Source: Lateolabrax maculatus
Lineage: Eukaryota > Chordata > Actinopteri > Acropomatiformes > Lateolabracidae
NCBI GenBank assembly: GCA_031216445.1
Contig: CM062210.1
Span: 13,527,501 to 13,591,500 of the forward strand
DNA length: 64,000 nt
Reading direction: 5' to 3'
The notes beneath the pieces are model-generated. The model made no database searches, was not told the DNA's origin, and was given only the letters and a program-made list of their open reading frames with translations. The position numbers and the translations under genes were made by a program. Positions 33,294-46,800 of the stretch are shown here, one piece after another; the stretch's first letter is position 1, and each line of letters opens with the position of its first letter.

Positions 33294-34335
33294 ACTCTCT
33301 CTCTTTGTCCCTTGGGGTCTGGTGGATGGAGATCATCCCAAGGGGGTTCTCCTTTCAGCCACCTGACTATTACCTGTGGACTGAGCTGTCACAGTTAGCT
33401 ACCTGCACAGGGGAGATACAGCACACACACACATTAACACACTCCCGTACACCCACTCTGGCGGTGACACCCCGAGGGAGCATTGTGGCAGGGGGGAATG
33501 AGGCTACCAGGGGACCCAGCAGCTCTGGGGAAAAAGAGCATGCCATCAGTCAGGAGCCGGCCATGTGCTGGCTGTGACATGAGCAAGATAGCTGTATAGG
33601 TAGAAAACAAACTATGTCTTAGGGTGAGACATGTATGAATACTTTGCCAGTTATGAGCAATGAGTATGAGCCACAAGAATAAAAGTAGCAACAAGCAAAA
33701 AAGAGTATTCAGGATATATAAAAGGATAATGCACGTAGCTGAATCATGTTATTTGTTAATGTTGATTAATATTAAGTAAGCGGTTCACTAGCAATGAAAA
33801 TGTTACAGATTATGTGATATATGAGTGTGTTTTGTCTGATAGCAAAATAGGTTGGTTAGGCTGGTTATGAGTTAATTTATAACATCATAATTACATTGAA
33901 ATCCAATATTTAGAGAATGGCTATTCATTTATGAAGGTTGTCTGTGTAACGAGAAGGCAATGCTGACAACAAAGACTTTTTTCTTTAGTGAATTTTGGTA
34001 AATGAGCCACAGGTTGGTCTTGAAACAATCTGCCCATCCTAACCCCCGTCCTATCCATCATCATCAATGCTCCACACATCACTGCCTTTCTTCTGTCTTC
34101 CTAAATCGCGAGGATGAATGAAACAACTGCTTGGCAGCTACTTTAATAATGCTAAGCATTTGAGCCTGCACCCTTGCATTTAGACTTTTACCTTGCTTAG
34201 TTAAACAAACCTTCATGACCTATGTAGTCTGACAACAAGGGCTATGCGAGCATCTCTGACACTCCTCACCCCCTCAACCCCCACCCTAAAAAGATGTGAC
34301 ACGGGGCACGTGAGGACTGGAGGGTCATAAAAAAA
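32521..34335. other. Intergenic stretch, no gene seen
   Basis: CA tract at 33067-33095 and a CT repeat at 33251-33291. Apparent ORFs here are produced by the repeats. Confidence 0.6.
33251..33291. repeat. (CT)n microsatellite
   Basis: Pure CT repeat of about 20 units. Confidence 0.95.
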
Positions 34336-34339
34336 AAAG

Positions 34340-34560
34340 CCCAATGAATCATTAGCTTGGTTTGGTGCCAGCCAGGACTAACTCATTAGCTATGTCAATG
34401 ATCTGCCCTCCAGACAGAATCTCCTCTATTTTAAATACATCTGAAATTCACCATGCAGCTAGGCTTTTAAATGATAATTGCATTTCATGGCTTGCTATAA
34501 CCTCACTAGGCAGCTTTGGCCATAGTCCTGCGGAGCCACACTTGGCCAGACTGCAGCAAA
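34340..34560. promoter_or_regulatory. Candidate conserved non-coding element
   Basis: Unique sequence with closely spaced homeodomain-type and related cores (GAATCATTAGC, CTCATTAGC, AATGATAATTGCATTTC). It follows a poly(A) run. Appearance-based only. Confidence 0.3.
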
Positions 34561-37500
34561 GTGGCAGTTGAGGTCTTTTGTCCCCGCTTGTTACGCCCCG
34601 ATGTGCCGGCTTTTGCTATCAAGGGAAGTCAGACGTCCTAGGGCCACTGTAACTTTATTAAGCACAATGCCAACCCTATGTAGTGCCCAAGACAGGGCAG
34701 GAGGGAGGTGAGGTGGACAAAGCAGACCATTGTGGGTGAGGTTTGAGGACTGGTGTGGAGAACCACATGCTCCTTTCCCACACTTATCAGTTGGGGCCAG
34801 CATCTGAAAATAACAGCTGATGGATAATAACAGCAAGAGACAGCAGGAATTAACAGTTTTGATAAAGAGAGCATGCCACTGTTTTGTGTGTTTAAATCTA
34901 TTATTATTCACTTATATGCTGTATTATTTACATTCTTCTGAACTGGCATCAGCAAATACTGGCCCAAGCAAATCAATGTTTCCTTGCCACATCTATTTTT
35001 CAGAGACTAGTCACAGATCAATCTCTAATTAAAGTGAATAGAGTCACTTATTTTATGTTTTGATTATACCAAATGCCACTTCTTGTTGTTGTTGAACACA
35101 TTCCTCCAAAGTCTTAATCCAGGGAAAAAAGCTCAGAATCGAGTAAATGTAAACATTGTTGCATGGAAGTGTTAATGGGTGAAGGATTCAGAGAAATAGA
35201 AAAAGAGACAAACAGTGGCTCTAAATGTTTTACCTTTTACCGCCCACTGTTTGGCTCATGGAATATTAGCAGTATGTGCAAGTTTCTCTTTTGTAGTATT
35301 ATGAAACGTTACATAAATATATAAAGAACTCAGATACTGTCCTTAAAAAAAAATCCAGGTACAATGCACGGATTATACAACTGAAATCATAAAAATTAGG
35401 TGTATCTAGGGGATAGGAATAAAAAGTTCTGTGTCTTTCTAACAATACATATTGAGACTTTAGATTAATTCACACCAATCAAAATAAAAGTAATCAAAGT
35501 GTCTGTTTGACCTAAAACCAGAAAAATGGAGAAATAAAAGTGAAAAACAACTGATAAGCTGACAGTGAACTCAGCACATACTATACGTTAAGGCATCAGT
35601 TTGGTTTCAAATGCATGATTAAAGTAGTCTGCGGATATTTTATTTTAACATTTGCACAGAAATAACTTTTTGTTGCAAGTGAACAGTGTCTTCTGCCTTT
35701 CCTGAAAGGTTGTACCCTGGCGCAAAGCACTGGCCAGCGGGGTCTCTAGACAGCGGAGGAAGTGGGAGACGCAGAAAACAATCTTCTGCTTGTTTCAGCT
35801 TTACCTCTTCTGACATGGCCTGACCCCTCCATCGATCTCCTCTCCACACAATGGGCTTCCTCCTGAAGAGCAGGCCGTGTGTGTGTATGTGTGTGTGTCC
35901 TCTTTCTTGACAACATATTGTGTTCTTACCAACATGCCCAGAACTATCCAGGACAAGTCTCCAAGGTGTTCTCCAGAAAGGCTGATTCTGATGTTCATAA
36001 ATTGTTGCTACAGTATGTAAGTTGTACTAACATGCTGATATATTTTTTTAATACTGTCTATGGAAAATGGAAGAGATTTCTTTATTTTAAATATAGATGT
36101 GACATTTGATTTTTTTTTCTCATTCCAGTGATCAGTAGTCATCACCTGAGGTGTTAGGATTTTCTTTTCTGTGATTTTCAGGAACATTTACCCATTTACT
36201 AGCAGAGAGAGCAGGTTTGTGTTAATGCTTGTCAACGTCAATAACAAAAAAGCAAGTTGAATCATCTTACCACACACCCATGAAAATGCGTACACTCACA
36301 CAGGCTTGTTTGTGCACAAACACTGCCCACTCATCTTATCTTACACTGCTTGTGAGGAGTAAATACAGTACAGTGAGTAAACCAGGACCCCTGCCAAAAA
36401 CTCGGAAAAAAATCAAAATGAAGAGAGAAAAAAATAAAATAAAATTGAGAGAGCGGGGAGAAAGGGATGGAGAGGGAGCTGTTTCGGACTAGAAAGTGAC
36501 TTGAGATAAAAATAACTAGTCACACGACACAGAGCAGATCTGGGCGCTGCTTCTCTTGCCCCGGGGCTCGGCCTGCCCAGCCACCACTGCGAGAGAGAGG
36601 GGAGGGTGAAAGAGTGGGGGGGATGACGAGGTGATGGCAAAAAATGGGAGAGGGTTTGGGGGATGGAAGGATGAGGGACTGGATAGAGTGAAAAGACGAG
36701 AAGCTGGTGGTAAGGGGCTCACAGAGGGAGGTAAAAAAGGGGAAAATGTACAGGGGTGATTGGAAAGGTAGAAAGAAGGAGGGTGTGAGGACTGGGGGGA
36801 CAGAAAGAAACAATGATAGAGAAAATGAAAGGTTGTATAGCATAGGAAAGAGGAAAAGAAAGAAAGAAAGAAAGAAAGAACAAGTTGTGTTTGATGTATG
36901 GGCTCTTGCTTACTATTGTGAGTCCCCCTGAATATGCTGCAGGCAAAACAAAAATCTTTTGTGATTAATTGGAAAAAAGTGGACTATTATGAACTGACTG
37001 CACAAAAGCCAGTGCATACAGTAATATAAATACTAAATGAGCACCACACAATGCAATGCAAATTGTGAGTTGAGGGAGTGAAAAAAAAAGGTTGGAGTGT
37101 TCAAAGCTCTTAATATGTATTCAACTGAATTAATGCATTATGTATGGCCCTTTCCCTTCCTCTTTTTTTTCTGGGGGGGGGATTTGCTTTCTTTTTTCTT
37201 GTACGTTGATAACACCTGTGATGTGGTGAAGTCTGTCAGTCAACTTCTGGTATCATAAAAGTTGGACCAAATTCTTATTTGTACGAACCAACACTGACAA
37301 GTACTGGTCATTGTAAGTCTGTAATCTCTATTACGGTATACACACACTAACAGACATATGCTGCCAATACAATACAAGGGAGCTGAATAATATTTGGTTT
37401 TTGTACTTAAAACATCCAAAAATTACATTTGTAAAACTCTCTTACATATCTTTCCAGAAAAAAATGTTGTTCTTACACGTGATAAGACCTCAAATGCCAA

Positions 37501-39220
37501 ATATTCTTGGATAGTATATACATTACATACAGTTCATCTTAGGAACTGTAGTTTCTAGTAAAACTGCCAATGAAAACCCAGACTAATAAAACTGAAACTA
37601 TCTGTATGGCCAGATACCACAAGGAGTAATTGGGAAAATATGCTTTTTGGTATTTGAAGTGACCCTTTAAATCCTGTCTAAATAAACCTTGTGACATATT
37701 CAACATCTCCCACAGCACAGTTTCTGGCAGTTGTCTTTGGGAAAATTTGCCCCAGCTAATGTATTATGTCTTAATCTTGGGAATCCAGACATTGGAAGGA
37801 CCAGGCTGTGTTGTCAGCTGTAAGGACATCCCACACAACTAACCTGATGAACAGTCCAAACACCTCCATCGCTGAAGGGGATCCTGTTTTAAAGTTTTGA
37901 CTAACAAGCCGCGAAACGCCTTCAGTCCCGCCTCTGCAACAACGTAAAAACTTTTATTTTGCCCTCTGTCAATGTGCGACTGACTGACAACAGTGGGTTT
38001 CCATCCTGGCACCATATGCCCTCCATGCTGCTTAACAACCTCGTCAGTAGAGTCTGCAAAGGACCATAAAGAATAGGCGACCACGGATAACGCCTGATGG
38101 CCATTCTTGGCATCAGGAGGGGGGTCCCCTCCTCCTGAAGCAAGGCTAATTAACCGACAGGCTTACCTAATGATACCCCTATGCCTCTCTTTCTGTCTAT
38201 CTCTCTCTTTCTCTCAGCCTAGGCCCCCCTTAGACACTTCTTCCTGCACGCTGACATTGTTTTCTATTATTATTCAGGCACTGATGCCTCGGTAAGTAGT
38301 AAAAAGCCTGTTGACCATTCGGTAGCCAGTGGAGAAGGGAGCTGGGGCTGCAGATAATTAAAAGTTCCCCAGGTCTCAGGCCCTTGGGGGTTAAAAGGAG
38401 GGGTGGGACTGGGGGTCTGTGGGGCTGAAACAGGGGCCCTCAGTGGTAGTGATGTACGAGTCGCTCTTTTGGGTAACTGCACCAGCGCAACAGATCTAAC
38501 AACCAATCTGATTAGTACAAGAAGCCCCACAAAAAAAGTGTCCCCAACCCTGAATTTACAACAAACTCAATTCTGAAGATTAGTTTGAGTGTTCATATTT
38601 TATATATTAGAATAAATAGAAGTACAACTAGACAGTTAGTGTGAGTAGTGATAACCACTGTGGTTGCACAGACAAAAACTGCCCTACCTGGATCACATTT
38701 TGCTGAAAATTGAAAGAAAAAGACATCCCAGCCCCACTGAAACAAAACATCAGTAATGGTAACATCAAAGATATCCCCAAAACAAAATGAAGAAACAAAG
38801 CAAAACATTGCACATCTCATGGATTATCAGTTTTGCACCTGAAACCCTCTGGTTCTTGCAGGCTTGCAGGCTAATGTGCATATCACTTATCTCTACACCC
38901 TGATATTGTTAATCTGGCTGTGGCTCTAACATGAAAATTAAATATTTTAGTTTTGGATCTGAATGCTTCTTTCATTTGGACAATGAAACTTGTATTTCTT
39001 TGTATTTCTTTTTGTTTACTTTGTTTTTGCGCCGAAATTATGTGACATTTGAGTGTTCCCTCCCTGGTGTCTCATCAAGTTAGTTTTATGTTTACATTTT
39101 TACTGTACATTATTAACCAATACAATGTCTGTCATTCTCATTTTTTGAACAGAATCCTCAATACACACATAGAAACTTCACCCACCCACCCCCAACACAC
39201 AACACAGGGAAGTCATAGTG
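34561..39220. other. Intergenic stretch, no gene seen
   Basis: Purine-rich zone 36410-36880 ending in (GAAA)n at about 36855-36880. A GC-richer patch sits at 36535-36600. An imperfect 26-base palindrome is at 38113-38138. Remainder AT-rich and unique. No ORF with recognisable content. Confidence 0.55.
38113..38138. repeat. Imperfect G/C-rich palindrome
   Basis: TCAGGAGG (38113-38120) pairs with CCTCCTGA (38131-38138), and the inner GGGG pairs with CCCC, with a one-base loop and one bulge. Confidence 0.8.
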
Positions 39221-39224
39221 AAGG

Positions 39225-39442
39225 CAGGACTGTGGCCACAGAGCCCCTCTTCTCCGATCGATCAGCTGATTAACACTCATTACTGATTGGCTCTGAGCTG
39301 ATTGCATCCCATCATCAAGAAATCACCTCTAGCCCCAAGGCATGTGTGTGTGTGTGTGAGTATATATGATGGGGGCTGTCACAGCTCACTCGATTACTGG
39401 GAGGTGAGGAGGGGAATAGAGGGGGAGGGTTTGACCATCACA

Positions 39443-39473
<31 letters not shown>

Positions 39474-39735
39474 TCCACACACTATCCAGGGTCAAAAGGG
39501 TGTTAACAGAGGGCCAGAAATCATATTGCAGGAGGGAGATTTCTCTGCAACAATCTCCATTGGCCGGCAACTCTTCTACCCTTCCTCCCTCCCTTTTTCT
39601 TCCTGCCCTCCTTCCCCTCCTCCTTTTTTTGGAGGCAGATTTGAGCTGGGTCAAGCAGAAACGGTAGCCCAGTTTCCGCTGCTATGGCCGATAAGGCATT
39701 GTACCTTGGCCCAGTAAACAATGGGATGCCATCTG
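39225..39735. promoter_or_regulatory. Two candidate conserved blocks around a (CA)n repeat
   Basis: Block 39225-39330 has GATCGATCAGCTGATTAAC (E-box CAGCTG at 39263-39268) and several ATTG/CAAT cores. Block 39655-39735 has a SOX-type AACAATGG at 39717-39724. Between them lie a (CA)n repeat at about 39441-39469 and pyrimidine-rich sequence. Both blocks are judged by eye. Confidence 0.3.
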
Positions 39736-40458
39736 TCCATTAGTGAGAGCACAGCGTGAGGAGGGAGAGAGAGAGAAAGAGAGAGAGAGGAGGAAGGAGC
39801 AAGAGAGAAAGAAGAGAGAGAGAGAGATGACCCATTAGTGGGTCCAATGTGAGGGCAACTTGAAACACATGAATGGGAGAGCTCCTCAGCGAGGGGTTAA
39901 GCAAGTTGGTGTAACATTTGAATGATGACAATTAAGAAACTTTTTTCTATAAAAGAATTTGATGTTTTTAGCTGCAATACCACCATATGCTTAATTTGAT
40001 GAAAACAAAATGAAACAAAACTAGTTTCATCCTGAAATTGTAGATTAAAAAAAAAACAAAAAAAAACTCATAAATAAGAATTCATAACATTACAACTGTG
40101 TGGGCCTCTGAGGCTTACTCAGCTAAGAGGTGAACACAAAGATGGCCTGGGGCGATGTATGTCTGCCTCCAGCTATGACCCCAGAAAGACCAAAATATCC
40201 CCTGAGGGTCAAATATATCTGCAACTAACACTCAAATGGAAAATCAAAGGCAAAGATCTTCCGTCACAATAATACCAGATACATCAAAATAAGCCTCACA
40301 GTAGTCTAATGAGAGAAATTACCATCAGTCAGGTGATTCTTGTCTTTTGTGATGGAGACATCGCTTATATGGGACTAGGATCAAAGGCCTCTTGGTGTGG
40401 GACTGCATAATGTAAATTAGTACATTTTAAACATTTCAGGGTTAAAAGAACAAAAACA

Positions 40459-40509
40459 GTTACACAAACATTTTATTGCCTACAGCAACCAATAAAATGT
40501 TTGTATAAC
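40459..40509. repeat. Long stem hairpin (20-base arms)
   Basis: The arm 40459-40478 (core ACAAACATTTTATTG) and the arm 40490-40509 (core CAATAAAATGTTTGT) are reverse complements with one mismatch in 20, around an 11-base loop. It could be a palindromic repeat remnant or a foldback RNA. Confidence 0.9.
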
Positions 40510-41624
40510 CGTTTACAAAACATTTAATGATTTTGTCCCATATACAGCAGCAAATTCATATATTTACAGGCAAAGGTGTGTTCTTGTTCAGCGCTCAATA
40601 CTTTTTTCAACATTTTTCATTTTCAGTAACAGAACTTAAATGTAAACCTTATCCTTTTTGAAAGGTTTTTCCCATAATAATGCGCGGACTCATGTTTAGA
40701 CCCCGCTCATGTTGTAACAGTCGTCTTTTTCCCCTTTCTCTGTCTCCCTCTGTCTGTACCCATCGTCTGTCTTTCTGTGTGGCTCCCTTTTTCTCTCTCA
40801 CACGCACCCAGGGAACTACTAGGAGTTGCAGCTTCACAGCTTCTCATCAGAGTGAAGGTGTAACGGGCACAAATGTCTGCTCTTTAGATGACACTGCGGC
40901 GCAGTCCTGGCACTCTGGGGAAACTGTGGAAGTGCTGCAAAGGAACTGATCTCAAAACTGCTGTGTGTGAGTGTGTGACTTTGAGAGAGTGTAGTATGTA
41001 GATTTGACTGTGAGTGTGCAAGTTCATTCATGCATATGACAGTTGTCTTCAAGTATGTTGATGGACATTTGTGCATATCTATAAATGTGGGATAAGTGTG
41101 TACATGTGCATTCATGCTTTAGTGTGCCTTGGACTGACTGTGGGGGGCCGCACACACATCTCAGTTCCATCCCTTAGGCAAAGAAGTCCTTCCAGAGTGT
41201 TTTCACTAAACAATCTATTTCTCGCTTAGGTTGTAACTCCCAAAAAAGCGTTGTTTTCTGCTGCTAAAATTTGACAGGGTGTAGTACATGCTTGAACCAG
41301 GGCACACCTTGACAAGCCAGCAGTTGTGAATGAAAGAACTGTGTGAATGTCAAGTAGTGTGGCACTGCTGAAGAGCATACATGCTCAGCTACACACATAG
41401 AGTTTTAAAAAAGCTATGTTACCTAGCCAGTTTTCAACAGGTTTGATCAGAAGACATTAGTTTTGAAATTGGGTGAATTTGTCGTAACAATTAAATTAAA
41501 GTGCTGTGTAGAATGTGACTGAAGAGCCATCAGAACTGAACCTTATTTTCGTCCGTCAACACAAGTCATGCTAATTACTCAAACAGGATGAGCAGATATT
41601 CTGTGAGAGAAATAGATAGAAGGC

Positions 41625-41651
41625 GGGGGGGGGGGGGGGGGGGGGGGGGGG
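41625..41651. repeat. Poly(G) run of 27
   Basis: The longest homopolymer in the window. Confidence 0.95.
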
Positions 41652-43003
41652 ATATGTGTTGAGAGTTAGACTTAAAAAAGAGACAGAGAGCCTGAGGCAG
41701 GATGGGGAAGGAGGGGGAGGTGGAGGGCTACCTGCTGCGAAACTTCAAAGTCCAAACTGTCACCTACATTATTTGACCTTTCACCCCTTACAAACCCCAT
41801 CATCATATTATTGTCCCAGTGTGTTGTGTGTCTAAAGCGATTTCTGGTAAAAGGAAAAAAAATGTTTCCGAATTCTGAAAATTTAATTTTACCAAAGAAG
41901 AAAAACTGCACTTGGGGGAGGACAGTAAGAAGACAGAATTTGAGATCTGAAGGTTTCCCTTATTCCTCCATGGATTTACATTTCTTTCTCTCTCTCAGTC
42001 TGGCCTTCTTTTTATGCTGTATGTTCTCTCTCCCAATCTCCTTCTATCTATCTTCTAGTGATGGTGGTAAAGAAAAGATTTCTTTAAATGATTAGAGTTA
42101 AATAAACAGCGGTGCGGACTCTGGGCCTGGAGGCAGGGCTGATGGTAAGTCAGATGCTATCAGCCAGGTGAAGTCAGGCTCACCTGGCTCCGCAACGACA
42201 ACATGAATAACTGCCATGCACGCCTCTAAATTATCAGGATTTACATACATTTCCACTTAAATCTGGGACAGGGACAGGGTCCGGGCAACCCAGAAAGCGT
42301 GAGAAAAATGCAAGGAGGCAGCTTTGAGTTCAGCTTACTTTTATCTCGCTCAGCTTCTAACCTACCACTACCACAAACACACCCTGACATACACAAAACG
42401 TACACTATCAGCGCTGATCTGATCAAGTTTTCGTCCGACTTATCGGTGCTAACAAAATGCGGACAGATTACCATCAATGAAAACAATCAATGCACTGAAA
42501 GGCTGTATTTTTCAGAGAGATATTCCAAAATCCCTGATAATGGAGCAACAAAATCTTTCAAAAAACCTAAGAGTTGTTCTTTTTATGCTTCTGTTTAATC
42601 ATAGTTTTTCTAAGAAGGTAATCACTGATGATGTTTGACGTCATGCCTAGATTGTTAATTATCTACCGTGTGTGTGTGTGTGTTGTCTTTGTGCGTGGTG
42701 TGTGTATGTCTGAGGTCATGCCTGGATGGCTATCTATCTTTTTGTGTTACAGAGCCTTAGGGGAGATACTGAAATCTGATAAGCCAAGCAAGAGCATAAA
42801 TACCTGGCTACTTAAACATCACTGCAAAGAGGACACACCTATTTGTGTGTGTGTGTGTGTGTCAATGTGTGCGTGTGTGACTGGTAATCTGTATAATTTC
42901 CTGTGTCAGTAGCACTTTCATGCATGTTTTGTGTGTCTATAGGCTGTGTGTGCATGCATTAGTGTGTGTGATTCCATCAGATACGTATAGATGTCCGGAT
43001 AAG

Positions 43004-43056
43004 CGGTGTCTTAGGTCTCTGATCCACTTGGACGTGGGAGACCTAAGGGACACGAC
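43004..43056. repeat. Hairpin with bulged stem
   Basis: TTAGGTCTC at 43011-43019 pairs exactly with GAGACCTAA at 43038-43046, and GTGTC before it pairs with GACAC after it across a two-base bulge. Loop of 18 bases. Confidence 0.75.
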
Positions 43057-44119
43057 GGCTCCGATCAACCTTAATTTATCAAAGTATCGCAGTTGCTCAG
43101 GTTAACGCAAAAATTGCAAAATAATTATAAGACACGTCTATAAAACAATGTTTGTTCAATACGAAAGGAACGCATACAAACCAAACTTGTCGAAATTGCA
43201 ATCCAAACACGTGTCGAACTGCAGTGACATCTGCAGAATCTGCGTTTATCTGTCCCTCAGAAAGGGGCGTGGCCACGACGCTGAAGCGAAGTACCTGTGG
43301 GTGCCTGTCTGGTGTATAACTGTCATTCTTTGTTCCTTGGGACGTACTCTTCAGCAATCTCAAAACAGCACGTGCCACAAACAGTGCGTGTGCAGTATCC
43401 CTCCGCAGTGTTATCAGTGCTTCTTATTACACTGCAAATATATTCTCAATGTAACCAAAAGACGGTCACACTATAGCTGAAGTGAGTGAACTCACTCCAT
43501 CTTACATTATATACTGTTTTCTAATGTGTGTGTGTCACTATTCCTATTGCTTTCGGAAAAAAGAAACCAGCATAAACAGTAGAGTTTATGATTCAGTTTC
43601 ATGACACTTGTGAGCTTCTTTGCGCTTCACAGCGGCGTGCAGAAGAGCCTGATGGCTTAGAAAAACAAACATGTGGCAGAGGGTTACGATGGCATGAAAC
43701 CACACTATAGTGGGTTGTTGTGTTTGATGAGAAATGCTCATTATTTCTTTGCAACAACTCTCTGCCTTTGTGAAGACACTTCACCTCCAAACTGCTCCGG
43801 CAGACCTGTTCAGTGGTGGACAGGGCATGACTGGTTATACTGGGCAGCTCTCTGGTGGGAGTTGGAGTGCAATCTTTCTACAGGCTATTGTTATGAATGA
43901 AACCCCCCCCCCCCCCCCAAAAAAAAAATCTTAATCTTAAAGCAATAGTAGACTAGTATTTCATTCTCTTTTATAGATATGTATGAAATGCTCTGTGTGC
44001 AGCTGTGTGTTTGTATGTACGCATGCTGTAACACAGGCAGCTAAGCGAGTACGTCTAGTTGTGTGTATGACATTGTGTGTGTGTGGCTGATTGTGTGTCC
44101 GGGAAGTAAAATCCAGTGC

Positions 44120-44290
44120 CTTTTGTTTATCCCCTGCTAAGTGTCTAAATCCAGGGGAGCAGGCTCGGGCAGGCTCTTAAGACGGAGACCTTTCTCATTC
44201 AATCATCATTGGCCGCTTTGATGTGTGACCCCTGCTCCTCACCCCACTGGAGGAGGAGAAATTAACAGCTAGATGAGTTAGAGCTAGAGA
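44120..44290. promoter_or_regulatory. Candidate conserved non-coding element
   Basis: Unique sequence with CATTCAATCATCATTGG and AAATTAACAGCTAGATGAG, after a TG-rich tract. Low-confidence visual call. Confidence 0.25.
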
Positions 44291-46595
44291 GTCTTACTGT
44301 GCGTCACATTAAAGTGCGTACAAATCCATGTACATACATACCTGCACGTATTCTCTTACTGTACATACAAACACATGCTTATACTGTCCCATGGATGCAT
44401 ATGTAAGTAATCACACATGTATACACACATAAACACACACACACATGGTTCTGCCTGGCTTTCTCTTGCACGATAAACCCCGTTTTTATATTTTTTCGTC
44501 AGATGGTTTTATCAGCCTGAGAATCATCTGGGTTGTTAATTGTTTGAAATCACACCCACAAACATGAGGGCATCAGACATGTCGTGTTTCTTCTGGTCAA
44601 TCTTCAAACTATTTAAATGAAAAACAAACACAATGAGCAAAACCTAAACTGAAACGTGCTGCAGTTGCACCTTTGACTCTTTGTCATTTAGAATCAACTC
44701 TAGCTGCGTTTTGCTCGTGTTTTAATGGCTCTCTCTGCAGTCCAGTCTTACCTGGTCCTCTGACCCTTCTCAGGTCAAAAAGTCAAATGACTGCTGCCTC
44801 AAAAAAACAGGAATTATCCTCTAAACCCCCTGCAAGACTCTTTCAAAGCTGCAATCATCAGTTTCAATCCAACACCTAAATACTTCTATTCTTCTCTAAG
44901 ACGCGTAGATGCAGATTGGGTTTGGAGACATTACGTTAGTGCTGAGGAGGATTTGTGGGGGGACAACTCTGCCTCTCAGCGTGTCTCTTTCTTCCCTACC
45001 TGACTAAGGCAGATGGGACCAGAGTATTACTGCGGCACTTGAGCGTGCGATGATGCTGATCCACTCAGAATGTGAACCCGACCTGCACCTTTCACACCCA
45101 AAAGCAGCATCCTCCCTTTCGAGCCTATCCCATGACACATTTGCACGCTAAAGCCATGCTATAATCTACCTGGCGCTGTCTTAGACAACAGCGACGTCTA
45201 AGAGTGTTTTTTGTCGAGCCGCCCTCCATCCCCCCCCCCCGTCATCAACTTTGTCATCTTTTTCAGTTGACAGCTTTAAAGCGCCTACCTAATCACCCAC
45301 CCTCCCCCACCTAACTCGTTCTGGAATCATGTGCGTGCCAAGTGTGCCTGTCCTTGCCGATGCAAGCTGTGTCTTTGTATCAGCATTACTGAGGATTTAG
45401 GAAAGAACTCGGGGATGCCAGCGCACTTGATGTTGTTACGGAAACACATGTGGATAGTCCATGTGGCAAAGAGACACCGCTGACTTTTGTTTACATCTCT
45501 GCAGATGCCGTGAGGAACAATGAGGATCTATTAAAACCACATTGTCAATACATGCGAAAGTCTGGCATCGGGAATCGGGGAGGATATTTTCAATACTTAC
45601 TTTGTGTTTGCTTTTTACCCCTGCATCTTTTTTTTTTTTTTTAATGATTCCCATGTTTGGCCCCACATAAAGCACTGGAACTACTTTTCTGTTGAAAACT
45701 TTAACTGCACAGTACTATTTAAGGGCATTTAGTGGTTTGTGGCAACTGACTCTAAATTGCAAAAACATTTGCACGGCAATACTCCCTCGCCTCGGAAAGT
45801 AGTTTCTAGATCAGGGTTTTATTGTGTTTGTTGATGACTGCCGTCTTTTTATGTGTTTTGCTCCATTGCTTCACTCCCTGTCCATTTTGGAGGAAAAAAC
45901 AAACGGAGGGAAAAAAAACATTCCACTTGTTAATTCGCTGATCTCACCAGCAATCGATTGAGATGCGTTTGTCACTGTTACGGCAGATTGAATGGCCCAA
46001 AAAAGAACATGGAGGCAGTAAAAGCAAGGAGAGTTTAATCTGAAGTTGTGAATGACAATATTGATTTGCCTTTTCGTTTTTGACAGGGCAGGATAGCAAG
46101 TCAGAATCAAAGGTAATGGGGAATATAACGGTCTCTGTCTTTCACTCTTTTCCATGTCTTTGTCTGTATCTGCTTTTTCTCCTGTTTGTGGTGTGATATA
46201 TTTTCGATAACACATTTATTTTTGTCAAGAGTTGAGGGTGTTTTCCAAGGACTGGTAACTGTTCAATATCCTGTGTCATACGTGGAGTTTGTGTGTGCAA
46301 GAGAGACATACAGTAATTTTTCCCAAAAATTGGCAATTAAATTCTGTTCAACAACATTTACTAATCTTAAATAGTAGTGTGACAATTGTGATTGCACCTG
46401 TGTAAAACAGCATCTACTAAATGTCTCCTAGGTTTCCTGGGTCGTCTTTCTGTAGATCTAATGTGGATCTTTCACAATAATCAATAAACACAAAATGTTA
46501 CCCAAGACAACGTTAACAGACACTAACTTTAATTCTAATGCACACAAGTGTCGAAGCAGAGCAGAGCTCAGTGCAGCCTGCACCAGAAGGAGGCT
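44291..46595. other. Intergenic stretch, no gene seen
   Basis: Mixed unique sequence with C-run 45231-45240 and T-run 45629-45642. No coding signal. Confidence 0.55.
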
Positions 46596-46599
46596 CATC

Positions 46600-46800
46600 T
46601 GTGTGAATGAGAGTGGAGGTATTTGCCTTTAGAGGGCCTTGTGGACACATTAAGGCCTATTTGCATGTCCATAACGCCAACAGAGAACCCCATCTCTGTA
46701 CTTAGGCTCAGTGGAGCCGTAGGTTTAAATATTGCAGGGAAGCAGAGCATTGAAGGCTGCCTGACTCTTTTACAGAACAAGTAATGAGTCCCCATGATGG
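46600..46800. promoter_or_regulatory. Candidate conserved non-coding element with an octamer site
   Basis: Unique balanced sequence with ATTTGCAT (POU octamer) at 46659-46666 and balanced composition through 46790. Confidence 0.33.

Larger units (their letters stand above)
39736..44115. other. Intergenic stretch, no gene seen
   Basis: GA-rich 39763-39828, hairpin at 40459-40509, G27 at 41625-41651, short GT tracts near 42668 and 42846, C/A run at 43903-43928. The patch 42980-43420 has more CpG than its surroundings and an open frame at 43148-43480 without a recognisable protein. Confidence 0.55.

Noticed and set aside
43148..43480. 110-residue frame
   Set aside because: No recognisable domain or splice-bounded exon; composition looks non-coding.
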